Assembly (NCBI GenBank): GCA_963204785.1
Contig: CAUJHG010000059.1
Location: 1 to 55,466 of the forward strand
Source: Pseudomonadota bacterium
GTDB taxonomy: Bacteria; Pseudomonadota; Gammaproteobacteria; Burkholderiales; Burkholderiaceae_E
Reading direction: 5' to 3'
DNA: 55,466 bases
Numbering within the stretch: the first letter of the stretch is position 1; every line of letters begins with the position of its first letter. The notes under the pieces were generated by a model. That model saw only the letters and a list, made by a program, of their open reading frames with translations, was not told the DNA's origin and searched no databases. Shown in pieces: positions 1 to 9,342 of the stretch. Made by a program: the position numbers and the translations under genes.

Positions 1-543
1 GGTGATGATGTTGATCGACCCCATGATCGAGCTGGCGCCCATGATGTGCACCGCGAAGATCGCCAGATCCATGCCGGGGCCCATCTGCACCGACAGCGGC
101 GCGTACAGTGTCCAGCCGGCGGCGGTGGCGCCGCCCGGAACGAGGTACGACACCACCAGCAGCGCGCCGGCGACCGGCAGCAGCCAGAAGCTGAAGTTGT
201 TCATCCGCGCGAACGCCATGTCCGAGCAGCCGATCATCAGCGGGATCTGCCAGTTCGCGAAGCCCACGAACGCCGGCATGATCGCGCCGAACACCATGAT
301 CAGGCCGTGCATGGTGGTGAGCTGGTTGAAGAACTCCGGCTCGACGATCTGCAGACCCGGCTGGAACAGCTCGGAGCGCAGCAGCAGCGCGTTCACGCCG
401 CCGACCAGCAGCATCGCGAAGGAGAACCACAGGTACAGCGAGCCGATGTCCTTGTGGTTGGTGGCATACACCCAGCGCCGCCATCCCTGCGGATGGTCAT
501 GCGCGTGGTCGTGATCGCCGTGGTGATCGAGCACTGCACTCAT
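1..543 (-). CDS. ctaD: Cytochrome c oxidase subunit I, N-terminal part (cut by window edge)
   Basis: The catalytic subunit of an aa3-type haem-copper oxidase in the inner membrane. The first 181 codons are present. A His/Asp-rich leader is followed by the subunit I hallmark ATNHKDIGSLYLWF, a hydrophobic helix, and the TMHGLIMVFGAIMP segment that carries a haem a ligand His, then NWQIPLMIG. The ATG at 543 lies 57 bases after the coxB stop in the same direction, so the two are almost certainly co-transcribed. The gene runs off the start of the window and nothing can be said of its C-terminal half. Confidence 0.97.
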   Translation of the reverse strand, partial: MSAVLDHHGDHDHAHDHPQGWRRWVYATNHKDIGSLYLWFSFAMLLVGGVNALLLRSELFQPGLQIVEPEFFNQLTTMHGLIMVFGAIMPAFVGFANWQIPLMIGCSDMAFARMNNFSFWLLPVAGALLVVSYLVPGGATAAGWTLYAPLSVQMGPGMDLAIFAVHIMGASSIMGSINIIT

Positions 544-600
544 GGATCGACTCCTGAAGATTCCCGTGTTCCGTTCGATGCGATGGGCCGGAGGCCGCCG

Positions 601-1782
601 TCACTTGCGCGCCGCGAGCACTTCCTTCGGCTGGACGACGTTGTCCTCGGCCTTGTTGCCCCAGGCGTTGCGCGTATAGGTGAGCACCGACGCGAGCTCG
701 ACGTCGGACAGCTGCTTGAACGAGGCCATCGCGGTGCCGGCCTTGCCCTTCAGCACGATCTCGAGGTGGCCATCCTGCGGCCCGAGCACCACCTTGGAGC
801 CCTCGAGCGCCGGGAAGCTGCCCGGCACGCCCTTGCCGGTGGCCTGGTGGCAGGCGACGCAGTTGGACGCGTAGACCTTCTCGCCGCGAGCGACGAGATC
901 CGCCAGCTGCCATTCCTTGTTCGGATCTTCCTTCATCGCCAGCATCGCCTTCTGCTTCTCGGCGACCCACTTCGCGTAATCCTCCTCGGTCTTCACCTCG
1001 ACCACGATCGGCATGAACGCGTGCTCCTTGCCGCAGAGCTCGGCGCAGTCGCCGCGGTAGGTGCCCGGCTTCTCGGCCTTGAACCAGGTGTCGCGCACGA
1101 AGCCCGGGATCGCGTCCTGCTTGACGCCCAGCGCCGGCACGTACCAGGCGTGGATCACGTCGTTGGCGGTGGTGACCACGCGGACCTTCCTGCCCACCGG
1201 AACCACGAGCGGATTGTCCACTTCCATCAGGTAGGTGGCATTGCTCTCGCGCTTCTCCCGGGCACCGGGGAAGTTCTTGTCGTCGATCGAGTCACGCGGG
1301 GTGGACAGGGCCGACAGGAAGGCGATGCCCTCGCCTTCGCCCTTCAGGTAGTCGTAGCCCCACTTCCACTGGTAGCCGGTGGCCTTGACCGTGATGTCGG
1401 CGTTGGAGGTGTCCTTCTGCTCGACGACCATGCGGGTGGCGGGCAGCGCCATGGCGACCACGATCAGGAAGGGCACGATGGTCCAGGCGATCTCGACCGT
1501 GGTGCTCTCGTGGAAGTCGGCCGGCTTGTGCCCCTTGGACTTCCGGTGCTTCAGGATCGAATAGAACATCGTCCCGAAGACCGCGACGAAGATCACCGCG
1601 CAGATCCACATCAGGAACGAGTGGATCCAGATCTGCTCCGCAGCGATCCGGGTCGCCGGTTCGGTGAGCGTCCACTGATTGTTGCGAGGCCCCCCGGGCA
1701 TGTCGGGAGCTGCGACGACCAGGCCCGTCGACCCCGCGAGCGCCGCACCCACCGCCCACTGCTGCAGTTTCTTCTTGATCAT
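601..1782 (-). CDS. coxB: Cytochrome c oxidase subunit II with fused C-terminal cytochrome c domain
   Basis: Accepts electrons from cytochrome c at the CuA centre and passes them to subunit I. The 393-residue product has an N-terminal signal peptide (MIKKKLQQWAVG...), two membrane helices, and a periplasmic cupredoxin domain. The CuA ligands are visible: a His in VIHAWYVPALG near residue 210 and the C-x3-C-x3-H-x2-M pattern in GDCAELCGKEHAFM near 245. A c-type haem motif CVACH near residue 310 starts a cytochrome c domain, as is usual in Burkholderiales CoxB. I chose the ATG at 1782 because it begins the signal peptide directly; an in-frame ATG at 1812 would add ten polar residues. Confidence 0.96.
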   Translation of the reverse strand: MIKKKLQQWAVGAALAGSTGLVVAAPDMPGGPRNNQWTLTEPATRIAAEQIWIHSFLMWICAVIFVAVFGTMFYSILKHRKSKGHKPADFHESTTVEIAWTIVPFLIVVAMALPATRMVVEQKDTSNADITVKATGYQWKWGYDYLKGEGEGIAFLSALSTPRDSIDDKNFPGAREKRESNATYLMEVDNPLVVPVGRKVRVVTTANDVIHAWYVPALGVKQDAIPGFVRDTWFKAEKPGTYRGDCAELCGKEHAFMPIVVEVKTEEDYAKWVAEKQKAMLAMKEDPNKEWQLADLVARGEKVYASNCVACHQATGKGVPGSFPALEGSKVVLGPQDGHLEIVLKGKAGTAMASFKQLSDVELASVLTYTRNAWGNKAEDNVVQPKEVLAARK

Positions 1783-1816
1783 GCTCTCACCAGACTGACG
1801 TTGTTCTTCCATTCCC

Positions 1817-2293
1817 TCACCCGCATCGCCCGGCCAGCGAGGCGCGCAGTTCACGCGCCAGGCTCTCCCGGCTCTCCTCGGGAAGATCGCTTCCGATCGC
1901 GACCTCCTTGCGGCCTGCCACCAGGCGGATCGCCCCGCGACGACCGCTCTCGTACTCGATCCGGGCCCACTGCGGCCCGACCTCCTCCTGCGCCAGCTTC
2001 CCGCCCGAACAGCGCTCGACCAGGATCCGCTGCGGCGTGACCAGGACCCGCTCGTAGTCGCCAGCGTGCCTTGCGTAGGCAAGGAAGGCGATCACCAGCA
2101 CCACGAACTGCGCCGCCGCGAACGGCAGCACCAGCCAGGCGCCGAAGGCTGCGAGCACTCCGGCCATGATTGCCACGGCCGCCGCGATGCTGGCGAACCA
2201 GCCGGCGAACTGCAGGGGAGTCAGCGCGCAGTTGCGCCGGAGCAGCCACTGCCTGCCCTCGAACTCGACAACCGGGGAGGATCTGTAAGGCAT
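1817..2293 (-). CDS. DUF2244 family membrane protein
   Basis: A 158-residue protein with two adjacent hydrophobic segments at about residues 28-72 (FAGWFASIAAAVAIMAGVL and AAQFVVLVIAFLAYARHAGDYE) and a C-terminal soluble part with many Arg and Glu residues. This layout and the YARHAGDYERV stretch fit DUF2244, a family of unknown function commonly encoded just upstream of coxB in Betaproteobacteria. It is the first gene of the cox operon here, with a promoter-like sequence about 77 bases upstream. A role in oxidase biogenesis is inferred from position only. Confidence 0.85.
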   Translation of the reverse strand: MPYRSSPVVEFEGRQWLLRRNCALTPLQFAGWFASIAAAVAIMAGVLAAFGAWLVLPFAAAQFVVLVIAFLAYARHAGDYERVLVTPQRILVERCSGGKLAQEEVGPQWARIEYESGRRGAIRLVAGRKEVAIGSDLPEESRESLARELRASLAGRCG

Positions 2294-2369
2294 CGAACCC
2301 TCGGACGATGAGTCCGGAGGAAAACATCTTTTCCCTCTTGACGCAACCGCTTGACAACGGCGGTGCGCG

Positions 2370-2397
2370 ATTATACGGACGGTGTTTTCATCTGCAA
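2370..2397 (-). promoter_or_regulatory. Predicted sigma-70 promoter of the DUF2244-coxB-ctaD operon
   Basis: On the minus strand TTGCAG (2392-2397) is separated by 16 bases from a perfect TATAAT (2370-2375). The start codon at 2293 follows about 77 bases later, preceded by GAGGG as a possible ribosome binding site. No other good -10 element lies in this 183-base gap. Confidence 0.6.
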
Positions 2398-2476
2398 CGA
2401 AACCACGCGTTCGCGAGGGTCGGAATCGAGACGGAGGCTTGCATCGCGTCGTCTGCGCGCCGCGATTGGCGCCGGC

Positions 2477-3391
2477 TCAGGCCGATGGAGGTCGGCGGCG
2501 CGCAACGAAGTTCACTGGGGCATAGCCGTCGGCCCTGCGCTTGTGCGGCGGGCACCAGGCGTGGCCGTAGACCAGTTCGAAGCTCAGCGTGATCAGGCCG
2601 TCGGCGCCGCGCAAGGTCTCGACCGCCCCTTCCCAGCGCGCCCGCGCCGTGCGCCCGCGCAGGCCGCCACGGCGCCCGCGCAGCGCGTCGCCGCCGAGCG
2701 CACGAACCTCTTCGAGCAGGGCCCCGGCATCCTTCCAGGTGATCGACAGTCGTTCGGCATCCATCACCGGGTCGGCGAAGCCGGCTTCCGTGAGCGCATC
2801 GCCGATGTCGTGCATGTCGGGGAAGACTGGCAGCCGCGCACCCAGTCCGCGCAGCTCGCGCAGCGTGTCCACGCCGAAGGCGGAGAACATCAGCAGTCCC
2901 TCGGGCCGGATCACCCGGTACCACTGGTCGAGCACCGCCTTCGGATCCGTGAACCAGTGCCACGCGAGGTTGGACCAGATCAGGTGGACACTGGACGGCG
3001 CCAGGGGCAGGCTGGCGGCATCCGCAGCGAAGAAGGACGGCAGCGCCCCCGCGGCGCGGGTTCCCGCACCGAACCAGCGCTCGAGCCGACCGGCGAGTCC
3101 GCCCCGCGCGACCGGCCCGTGCAGGCGCGCCGCCTCGGCGGCCAGCCGCGGCGAGAGGTCGGCACCGAGCACCCGCGCCGACGGATAGCGCTGCTGCAGC
3201 GCCAGCGCCCCGTGCCCCAGCCCGGCGCCCACGTCGAGCACCACTTCGGGCTGCATCCGGACCACCTCGAGCCGGTCGAGCATCCGGCGCTCGACCTCGC
3301 GCAGAAGGAAGTCGGCGCGTGCGATCCGGGCCGTGCGGCGATCGAACTGGCGCCGTACCGCCGCGGGATCTAGGTCGGAGGAGATGGACAT
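2477..3391 (-). CDS. BioC-like SAM-dependent methyltransferase
   Basis: A 304-residue class I methyltransferase. The SAM-binding motif I reads VVLDVGAGLGHG near residue 50, followed by ARVLGADLSP (motif post-I) and an IWSNLAWHWFTDP stretch typical of the BioC group, which methylates malonyl-ACP to start pimelate synthesis for biotin. The ending VYGHAWCPP also fits that group as I recall it. It lies divergently 39 bases from comF, an arrangement common in Burkholderiales. BioC is the most likely identity, but no other biotin gene is in the window, so I give no symbol. Confidence 0.8.
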   Translation of the reverse strand: MSISSDLDPAAVRRQFDRRTARIARADFLLREVERRMLDRLEVVRMQPEVVLDVGAGLGHGALALQQRYPSARVLGADLSPRLAAEAARLHGPVARGGLAGRLERWFGAGTRAAGALPSFFAADAASLPLAPSSVHLIWSNLAWHWFTDPKAVLDQWYRVIRPEGLLMFSAFGVDTLRELRGLGARLPVFPDMHDIGDALTEAGFADPVMDAERLSITWKDAGALLEEVRALGGDALRGRRGGLRGRTARARWEGAVETLRGADGLITLSFELVYGHAWCPPHKRRADGYAPVNFVARRRPPSA

Positions 3392-3430
3392 CGCGTTCCA
3401 GTATACGGGCGCACGTGCCAGCATCGCGCG

Positions 3431-4240
3431 ATGGAACTGCGCCTGCATCGGGTATCGGCAGCGGCGCTGCTGCGAACGCTGGCCGACCGCTGGCTGCCGC
3501 GCACCTGTGCGCTGTGCGACTGCACCCTCGGCGCCGACGAACCGGGGCTGTGCGACGCCTGCGCGGACGCTCTGCCGGGCCGGCTGCGGCCACGCTGCCC
3601 GCGCTGCGGGATGCCTGCGCAGGCGCAGCCTGCCCGGGGCGCTCCGGACCATTCCCCTGCGGACCATTCCCCTGCGGCCGGGCCCTTCGACGCAGCTTCC
3701 TGCCGCTCGCGCCTGCCGGAGTGCTGCAGGGCCTGCCGCGCCGCCCCCGCGTCCTTCGAGCGCACGCTGGTGCTGGCCGACTATGCGCCGCCCCTCGACC
3801 GCCTGATCCAGGCGCTGAAGTTCCGTGGCGAACTCGCGCTGGCCGGCGCACTGGGCGCCCGGATGGCGCCTCTCGCCGCAGCCGCTGCCCACATCGACGC
3901 GCTGGTGCCGGTGCCGCTCGCACCGCGGCGGATCGCCGAGCGCGGCTTCAACCAGTCCGCGGCGATCTGCGCAGCGATCGCGCGCGCCTGCCGCCTGCCG
4001 GTGGCCGCCGGCCTGCTGGCACGCCGTCGCGAAACGCCGGCACAATCGACCCTCGCGCTGGCTGCGCGCCAGGCCAACCTGGCGGATGCCTTCGTCAGCG
4101 TGCCTGCTGCTGCGGGGCTGCGGCTGGCAGTGGTCGACGACGTGATGACCACCGGCGCCACGCTGCAGGCTGCGGCCAGCGCGCTGAAGGCTGCGGGGGC
4201 CCGCAGCGTCGTCAACCTCGTCGCAGCCCGCACGGCCTGA
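3431..4240 (+). CDS. comF: ComF family phosphoribosyltransferase-like protein
   Basis: A 269-residue ComF homologue, required for natural transformation in some bacteria. The N-terminal zinc-ribbon region shows paired cysteines (CALCDC, CDAC, CPRCG at about residues 26-60, then CCRAC). The C-terminal half is a type I phosphoribosyltransferase with the PRPP loop VVDDVMTTGATL near residue 236. The protein is slightly long because of a linker between the cysteine pairs that contains a perfect 15-base tandem duplication encoding DHSPADHSPA. Confidence 0.92.
   Translation: MELRLHRVSAAALLRTLADRWLPRTCALCDCTLGADEPGLCDACADALPGRLRPRCPRCGMPAQAQPARGAPDHSPADHSPAAGPFDAASCRSRLPECCRACRAAPASFERTLVLADYAPPLDRLIQALKFRGELALAGALGARMAPLAAAAAHIDALVPVPLAPRRIAERGFNQSAAICAAIARACRLPVAAGLLARRRETPAQSTLALAARQANLADAFVSVPAAAGLRLAVVDDVMTTGATLQAAASALKAAGARSVVNLVAARTA
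3646..3675 (+). repeat. 15-bp perfect tandem duplication inside comF
   Basis: Two identical adjacent copies of 15 bases (3646-3660 and 3661-3675). The duplication keeps the reading frame and repeats five residues (DHSPA) in the linker between ComF cysteine clusters. It is probably a recent slippage event without effect on function. Confidence 0.9.
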
Positions 4241-4306
4241 ACGCCACCCGAGGCGCCCCGGAAGCGCCACCCCGACGCACCGCGCCGCACCGCCTGCCTT
4301 TAGCCG

Positions 4307-4780
4307 ATGTTCGACGTCGTCCTGGTCCACCCCGAGATCCCGCCCAACACCGGCAACGTGATCCGCTTGTGCGCGAACGCCGGCGCGCAACTGCACCTGA
4401 TCGAGCCGCTCGGCTTCCCGCTGGACGACGCGAAGATGCGCCGCGCCGGGCTCGACTACCACGAGTTCACCCGGGTGCGCGTGCACCCGCACTGGCAGGC
4501 CTTCCTCGCACAGGCGGGCCCGGCGCGGATGTTCGCGCTCAGCGCCCGCGGCGGGCAGTACCCGTCGGAGTGCCGGCTGCTGCCTGGCGACTGCTTCGTG
4601 TTCGGCTGCGAGAGCGCCGGTCTGCCGCCGGCCGTGCTGGCGGGCTTCACCCCGGAGCGGCGGCTGCGGCTGCCGATGCGCCCCGGCAACCGGAGCCTGA
4701 ACCTGTCGAACGCGGTCGCGGTGACCGTCTACGAAGCCTGGCGGCAGAACGCCTTCGAGGGCGCGGCCACTTTCGGCTGA
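4307..4780 (+). CDS. trmL: tRNA (cytidine/uridine-34 2'-O)-methyltransferase
   Basis: A 157-residue SPOUT-class methyltransferase that modifies the wobble ribose of tRNA-Leu isoacceptors. The family hallmark PEIPPNTGNVIRLCANAG is near the N-terminus. The knot-forming SAM-site motifs are FGCESAGLP near residue 103 and MRPGNRSLNLSNAVAVTVYEA at the C-terminus. Length matches TrmL exactly. It lies 66 bases after comF in the same direction. Confidence 0.95.
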   Translation: MFDVVLVHPEIPPNTGNVIRLCANAGAQLHLIEPLGFPLDDAKMRRAGLDYHEFTRVRVHPHWQAFLAQAGPARMFALSARGGQYPSECRLLPGDCFVFGCESAGLPPAVLAGFTPERRLRLPMRPGNRSLNLSNAVAVTVYEAWRQNAFEGAATFG

Positions 4781-4858
4781 GTCAGGCTGAGCCGGGCTGC
4801 GTCCGGCACCGGACACGGGGCACCGGGCACAGTCTGTGCAGTGGACCGCGGGCGTCGA

Positions 4859-4932
4859 CGCCTTGCCGCCTTGCCGCCTTGCCGCCTTGACGCCTTGTCG
4901 CCTTGTCGCCTTGACGCCTTGTCGCCTTGCCG
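4859..4932. repeat. Nine-copy 8-bp tandem repeat (CGCCTTGN)
   Basis: Nine adjacent copies of CGCCTTGN followed by a final CG. Seven bases of the unit are invariant and only the eighth changes (C, C, C, A, T, T, A, T, C). The array fills the gap between the convergent genes trmL and the LOG-family gene and ends one base before the latter's stop codon. Nothing marks it as coding. Confidence 0.93.
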
Positions 4933-4933
4933 A

Positions 4934-5512
4934 TCAGTCGGCGGTCGGCAGCCTCTGCGCAATGGCATCGAGCAGCGCGCCGGTCTCGTCGTGCGTGAGC
5001 AGGAGTTCGAGGTCGCGCGGATGCACGAAGCCCGCATCGACCATCGTGCCGCAGGCGCGCAGCAGCGGCTGCCAGTAGCCGTTCCGGTCGAGCAGCCCCG
5101 TGGGCTTGTCGTGTTCGCCGAGCTGGCGCAGCGTCATCACCTCGAAGAGCTCGTCGAGCGTTCCCAGTCCGCCGGGCAGCGCGACGAAGGCATCCGAGAC
5201 CTCGATCATCCGGGTCTTGCGCACTGCCATGTCCTCGACCACCTCGAGCCGGGTGAGCCCGCCGTGGGCCACCTCGCGCTGCACCAGGCTGCGCGGGATC
5301 ACGCCCACCACACGCCCGCCGGCATCGAGCGCACCGTCGGCCAGCGCGCCCATCAGCCCGACGCGGCCACCGCCGAACACCAGCACCCAGCCGCGCGCGG
5401 CCACCGCGGCACCGAAGTCACGCGCCAGCGTGCGCCAGTGCGGGTCGGCGCCGTTGCGGGCACCGCAGAACACGCACAGCGCGGGAGCATGGAAACCGGG
5501 GAGATCGATCAT
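4934..5512 (-). CDS. LOG family protein (cytokinin riboside 5'-monophosphate phosphoribohydrolase type)
   Basis: A 192-residue Rossmann-like protein with both LOG signatures: GGGRVGLMG near residue 47 and PGGLGTLDELFE near residue 111. In this family (TIGR00730) the motifs build a nucleotide phosphoribohydrolase active site that releases the base from nucleoside monophosphates. The start AT the N-terminus precedes the usual VFCGARNG strand. It sits 21 bases after gpsA in the same direction and probably shares its transcript. Confidence 0.9.
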   Translation of the reverse strand: MIDLPGFHAPALCVFCGARNGADPHWRTLARDFGAAVAARGWVLVFGGGRVGLMGALADGALDAGGRVVGVIPRSLVQREVAHGGLTRLEVVEDMAVRKTRMIEVSDAFVALPGGLGTLDELFEVMTLRQLGEHDKPTGLLDRNGYWQPLLRACGTMVDAGFVHPRDLELLLTHDETGALLDAIAQRLPTAD

Positions 5513-5533
5513 CGGGGTTCGGGCGGATCCGGA

Positions 5534-6538
5534 TCAGTCCTCGCGCTTGGGCTCGCGCGACAGCAGCGCGAGCACGGCGTTGCGTGCGTCGATCCGGCCT
5601 TCGAGCACCGCCTGCACCGCGTTGACGATCGGCACGTCCACCCGCAGTTCGGCAGCACGCCGGTGCACCACAGCCGCGCAGGGCACGCCCTCGGCGACGT
5701 GGCCCAGTTCGCCCAGCACCTGCGCCAGCGGCTTGCCCGCAGCAAGCCCCAGGCCGACCCGCCGGTTGCGGGACAGGTCGCCAGTGCAGGTGAGCACCAG
5801 GTCGCCCAGGCCGGTGAGGCCGTGGAAGGTTTCGGGCTCGGCGCCGAGCGACACGCCGAAGCGCGTGATCTCGGCGAGCCCACGCGTGATCAGCGCGGCG
5901 CGTGCGTTCTGGCCGAGCTGCAGCCCGTCGCAGATGCCGGCGGCGATCGCCATCACGTTCTTCAGCGCACCGCCCACCTCGACACCGACCACGTCCTCGG
6001 AGCGATAAATGCGCGCCGCGCCGTGGTGGAAGGCCGCAACCACGCGCGCGCCCAGTTCCTGGTCGGCGCAGGCCACCGTGAGCGCCACCGGCAGGCCCGC
6101 CGCAACCTCCTGCGCGAAGCTGGGCCCCGACAGGACCCCGCAGGCGATTCCCGGCGCCTCGGCCGCCACCACCTGGTGCGGCAGCAGGCCGGAGTCGCGC
6201 TCGAGCCCCTTGCACAGCCAGATCACGGGCGTTCGCGGCGCGCCGGCCTGCGCGGCGAACGCCGCAATCGCGCGCGCGGTCGGCCGAAGACCGGCAACGG
6301 AGGTGGCGATCACCAGCAGTCCGCCCTGCGCCCAGCGCAGCGCCGCGTCGAGATCGGCATCCGGATGAAGCAGTGCGGGCAGCGGCGCGCCGGGCAGGTA
6401 GCGGCTGTTCAGGCGCTCCTCGTGCATCGCGCGCGCGTGATCAGGGTCGCGGGTCCAGAGCATCACCTCGTGGCGCGCCGCCGCGTGCACCGCCACCGCA
6501 GTGCCCCAGGCGCCAGCGCCGAGCACGGCAACGCGCAT
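5534..6538 (-). CDS. gpsA: Glycerol-3-phosphate dehydrogenase [NAD(P)+]
   Basis: Reduces dihydroxyacetone phosphate to sn-glycerol-3-phosphate for phospholipid synthesis; cytosolic. The chosen start gives [16 protein letters not shown], the dinucleotide-binding motif at residues 7-12, and a 334-residue product of normal length. The catalytic-domain motifs [18 protein letters not shown] and [12 protein letters not shown] are present. An in-frame ATG at 6610 overlaps the stop of the upstream SH3 gene (TGATG) and would add 24 residues (MASGATV...); translational coupling makes it a real alternative start. Confidence 0.95.
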   Translation of the reverse strand: MRVAVLGAGAWGTAVAVHAAARHEVMLWTRDPDHARAMHEERLNSRYLPGAPLPALLHPDADLDAALRWAQGGLLVIATSVAGLRPTARAIAAFAAQAGAPRTPVIWLCKGLERDSGLLPHQVVAAEAPGIACGVLSGPSFAQEVAAGLPVALTVACADQELGARVVAAFHHGAARIYRSEDVVGVEVGGALKNVMAIAAGICDGLQLGQNARAALITRGLAEITRFGVSLGAEPETFHGLTGLGDLVLTCTGDLSRNRRVGLGLAAGKPLAQVLGELGHVAEGVPCAAVVHRRAAELRVDVPIVNAVQAVLEGRIDARNAVLALLSREPKRED

Positions 6539-6609
6539 CCGGTCCGCAGCCGTGCGCTCCGCGGAGTCCTGCGCCGCTGCAGCCGCGGCCACGGTCGCCC
6601 CCGAAGCCA

Positions 6610-7047
6610 TCAGAGCCCCCAAACCTCGTCGGCGCGCACGTAGCCCGAGCCGCCTTCGACGTGCTGGACCCGCGCCCAGCCCTGCACCGGCGCCGGCTCC
6701 AGCAGCTCGAGAAGCACCCCTGGCTCCACCTGGAAGACGGGCGGGGCGTCGTCGCGCGCCGCCGCACGCACCGTGGCCAGCCGGGTCGTGACCAGGGTGC
6801 GCTTCGGGGTGAGCTCGCCGCGCTCGATCCAGAACGACTGCCCGGTCTGGTCACGCACCTTGACCCACCGGTTGATCAGCGAGAGCAGCTCGACCGGCAT
6901 TCCCGGCGGGGCCACCGACACCTTCTCGGCATCGAACGAAGGCGCGTCGTACAGGACCGCACCGTCGCCCCCCACCGAGCCGAACTCGGCGGCGAACGCC
7001 GCAGCGGCCAGACCCAGGCCGATGCAGACGACCGCCGCGCGGATCAT
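6610..7047 (-). CDS. Exported SH3-domain protein
   Basis: A 145-residue protein with a signal peptide ([19 protein letters not shown]) followed by two SH3-like repeats. The first (about residues 27-75) reads [20 protein letters not shown]...[20 protein letters not shown]; the second (about 88-144) ends [23 protein letters not shown]. Bacterial SH3 repeats of this kind often bind peptidoglycan, but the target here is unknown. Its ATG overlaps the secB stop codon (ATGA), so translation is probably coupled to secB. Confidence 0.8.
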   Translation of the reverse strand: MIRAAVVCIGLGLAAAAFAAEFGSVGGDGAVLYDAPSFDAEKVSVAPPGMPVELLSLINRWVKVRDQTGQSFWIERGELTPKRTLVTTRLATVRAAARDDAPPVFQVEPGVLLELLEPAPVQGWARVQHVEGGSGYVRADEVWGL

Positions 7048-7535
7048 TGCGGCCCGTTCGGCACGTGGATCTGCGGACCCTTCTCCTGCTGCTCCTGCTG
7101 CTGCATCTGCTGCAGCCGCTGCTGGTAGAGGGCCTCGAAGTTGATCTCGGCGAGGTGGATCGGCGGAAAGCCCGCGCGCTGGATCACGTCGGCGACGTTG
7201 GCGCGCAGGTACGGGTAGACGATGTTCGGGCACACCACGTTGAGGATCAGCGGCAGCTGCTCGGCCGGCACGTTGCGGATCTCGAAGATCCCCGCCTCCT
7301 TCGCCTCGACCAGGAAAGCGACCTTCTCGGCGACCTTGGTGGTCACGGTCACGGTGACCGTGGTCTCGTAGATCCCCTCGACGATGCCCTGGCTGGCGAC
7401 GTCGAGCTGGATCTCGACCGCCGGCTGCTGGCTCTCGAGGAAGATCTGCGGGGCGCTGGGAATCTCCAGCGACAGATCCTTCAGGTAGGTGCGCTGGATC
7501 GAGAAGACGGGATCGGTGCTGGGAATCGACGACAT
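7044..7535 (-). CDS. secB: Protein-export chaperone SecB
   Basis: A cytosolic tetrameric chaperone that holds preproteins unfolded and hands them to SecA. The 163-residue product shows family features: [16 protein letters not shown] near the N-terminus, VSVTV-type strands ([13 protein letters not shown]), and [42 protein letters not shown]. The C-terminal tail is Gln-rich. It follows grxC by nine bases, the classic grxC-secB-gpsA order. Confidence 0.97.
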   Translation of the reverse strand: MSSIPSTDPVFSIQRTYLKDLSLEIPSAPQIFLESQQPAVEIQLDVASQGIVEGIYETTVTVTVTTKVAEKVAFLVEAKEAGIFEIRNVPAEQLPLILNVVCPNIVYPYLRANVADVIQRAGFPPIHLAEINFEALYQQRLQQMQQQEQQEKGPQIHVPNGPQ

Positions 7536-7544
7536 GGAGCTTCC

Positions 7545-7805
7545 TCAAGCGTTCAGGAGAGGGGTCAACCCGCCCGCGCGATCGAGCGCGGTGAGGTCAT
7601 CGCAACCACCGACGTGGGTATCGCCGATGAAGATCTGGGGGACGGTGCGCCGCCCCGTGCGCGCGATCATCTCCTCACGAAGCGCGGGGTTCTCGTCAAC
7701 GCGGATCTTGTCGATCTGCGCGACCCCGCGCTCCTTCAGGAGCTGCTCCGCGCGGATGCAGTACGGGCAGGTGAGGGTGGCGTACATCACGACTTTCGCT
7801 GTCAT
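7545..7805 (-). CDS. grxC: Glutaredoxin 3
   Basis: An 86-residue glutathione-dependent disulfide reductase. The dithiol active site CPYC is at residues 13-16, and the cis-proline loop TVPQIFIGDTHVGGCDDL that contacts glutathione is intact. It leads the grxC-secB-SH3-gpsA run. The 177 bases between it and the rhodanese gene hold nothing I recognise. Confidence 0.95.
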   Translation of the reverse strand: MTAKVVMYATLTCPYCIRAEQLLKERGVAQIDKIRVDENPALREEMIARTGRRTVPQIFIGDTHVGGCDDLTALDRAGGLTPLLNA

Positions 7806-7982
7806 GGGGGCTCCGGGAAGCTCGCGGCGAGGAGTCTGGCTCCGGACTGCGAGGCGGTGAGTGGACGGTGGAATTCGCTGCGAATGCCCTGCCGGGGTGT
7901 GCCTGCGCTGGAGCGCTGCGCCGGGACGGTGCGTCAGGCCTGCCGGATGCGGATCACGCAGCCGACGCCCGCGCGCACCTGC

Positions 7983-8384
7983 CTACTTGCGCACCACCGG
8001 CAGCCCGGCCTGGCGCCAGGCGGCCACGCCGCCGGCCAGGTTGAAGGCCTCGCGGCCGCCCTGGCGCAGCAGCGACAGCGCCCTGCCCGAGCGCGCGCCC
8101 GAGGCGCAGCACACCAGCACCGGCTTGCCCTGGGGCAGGTCGTTCACGCGCTTGTCGAGCTCGGCCATCGGGATGTTGCGGGCATTGGGCAGGTGGCCCG
8201 CCGCGAACTCGGCGGGGTCGCGCACGTCGAGAACCACCGCGTGCGAGTCGTTGATCAGCCGGGTGGCCGCCAGGGTGTCGAGCGCGGGACCGGAAGTGCG
8301 GCGCTGGACCATCGGCCAGATCAGCATCGCCCCGGAGGCCAGCGCCACGGCGATCAGCACGAAGTTGTCGATCACGAATTTCAC
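7983..8384 (-). CDS. Membrane-anchored rhodanese-like protein
   Basis: A 133-residue protein with one N-terminal membrane helix ([21 protein letters not shown]) and a rhodanese domain. The active-site loop reads [14 protein letters not shown] near residue 90, with a catalytic-type Cys. This matches the YibN group of unknown substrate. I chose the GTG at 8384 because it places the helix at the N-terminus; the open frame extends to 8492, but that extension is Arg-rich and not family-like. The gene is divergent from gpmA. Confidence 0.85.
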   Translation of the reverse strand: MKFVIDNFVLIAVALASGAMLIWPMVQRRTSGPALDTLAATRLINDSHAVVLDVRDPAEFAAGHLPNARNIPMAELDKRVNDLPQGKPVLVCCASGARSGRALSLLRQGGREAFNLAGGVAAWRQAGLPVVRK

Positions 8385-8589
8385 GGCGAGGCAGCCTGGA
8401 GAAGAGAGGGGGACGGACGGGCGCGAGCGCCGCGGCAGTTGCCTGCGACACAGGCGGCGCGCCACTGCGGGTGCGGCGCCGACGCGCGCCACGCGACCGG
8501 CAGCACGGCGCGCGCAGTGCTCGCGGGAACGCGATTATAGAATAGCGGCCGAAACCCATCCGACTCCCCTCCTTCTGCCCTCCTCCGCA

Positions 8590-9342
8590 ATGACCTACAA
8601 GCTCGTACTGCTGCGCCACGGCGAGAGCCGGTGGAACCTCGAGAACCGCTTCACCGGCTGGACCGATGTCGATCTCACCCCCAACGGCCTCGAGGAGGCG
8701 CGCCGCGCCGGCCAGTTGCTGAAGGCCGAAGGCTTCGACTTCGACGTCGCCTACACCTCGATGCTCAAGCGCGCGATCCGCACCCTCTGGACCGCGCTCG
8801 ACGAGATGGACCGGATGTGGCTGCCGATCGTCCACTCGTGGCGGCTGAACGAACGCCACTATGGCGCGCTGCAGGGGCTGAACAAGGCCGAGACCGCAGC
8901 GCAGTACGGCGACGAGCAGGTGCTGATCTGGCGGCGCGCCTACGCGATCGCCCCCCAGCCGCTGCCCGCGGGCGACCCGCGCGAGTCCGACCGGGACCCG
9001 CGCTACCGCGATGTCCCCGCCGGACAGATCCCGCGCACCGAGTGCCTGAAGGACACGGTCGCGCGCGTGCTGCCCTACTGGGAGCAGGAGATCGCTCCGG
9101 CGATCCGCGCCGGCCGGCGGGTCCTGGTCGCCGCGCACGGCAACTCGCTGCGCGCGCTGGTCAAGTACCTCGACGGCATCGGCGAGGACGAGATCGTCAA
9201 CCTGAACATTCCCACCGCGCGCCCGCTGGTCTACGAACTGGACGCCGACCTGAAGCCGATCCGCACCTACTACCTGGGCGACCAGGCCGAGATCGCCGCA
9301 GCGATGGCCGCAGTGGCCGCGCAGGGCAAGGCGAAGAAATAG
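8590..9342 (+). CDS. gpmA: 2,3-bisphosphoglycerate-dependent phosphoglycerate mutase
   Basis: Interconverts 3- and 2-phosphoglycerate in glycolysis and gluconeogenesis. The 250-residue product carries the phosphohistidine motif [10 protein letters not shown] near residue 10, the [10 protein letters not shown] and [12 protein letters not shown] segments, and the second catalytic His in [16 protein letters not shown] near 183. Length is normal. A TATAGAAT box about 50 bases upstream is a possible -10 element, with no clear -35. Confidence 0.97.
   Translation: MTYKLVLLRHGESRWNLENRFTGWTDVDLTPNGLEEARRAGQLLKAEGFDFDVAYTSMLKRAIRTLWTALDEMDRMWLPIVHSWRLNERHYGALQGLNKAETAAQYGDEQVLIWRRAYAIAPQPLPAGDPRESDRDPRYRDVPAGQIPRTECLKDTVARVLPYWEQEIAPAIRAGRRVLVAAHGNSLRALVKYLDGIGEDEIVNLNIPTARPLVYELDADLKPIRTYYLGDQAEIAAAMAAVAAQGKAKK

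Noticed and set aside
46..2040. Very long plus-strand open frame opposite coxB and DUF2244
   Set aside because: It is antisense to clearly recognisable oxidase genes, has Arg/His-rich composition and no motif. Such long shadow frames are expected at about 70% GC.
4859..4932. Possible CRISPR array
   Set aside because: The unit is 8 bp without spacers and no cas gene is near; it is a simple tandem repeat.
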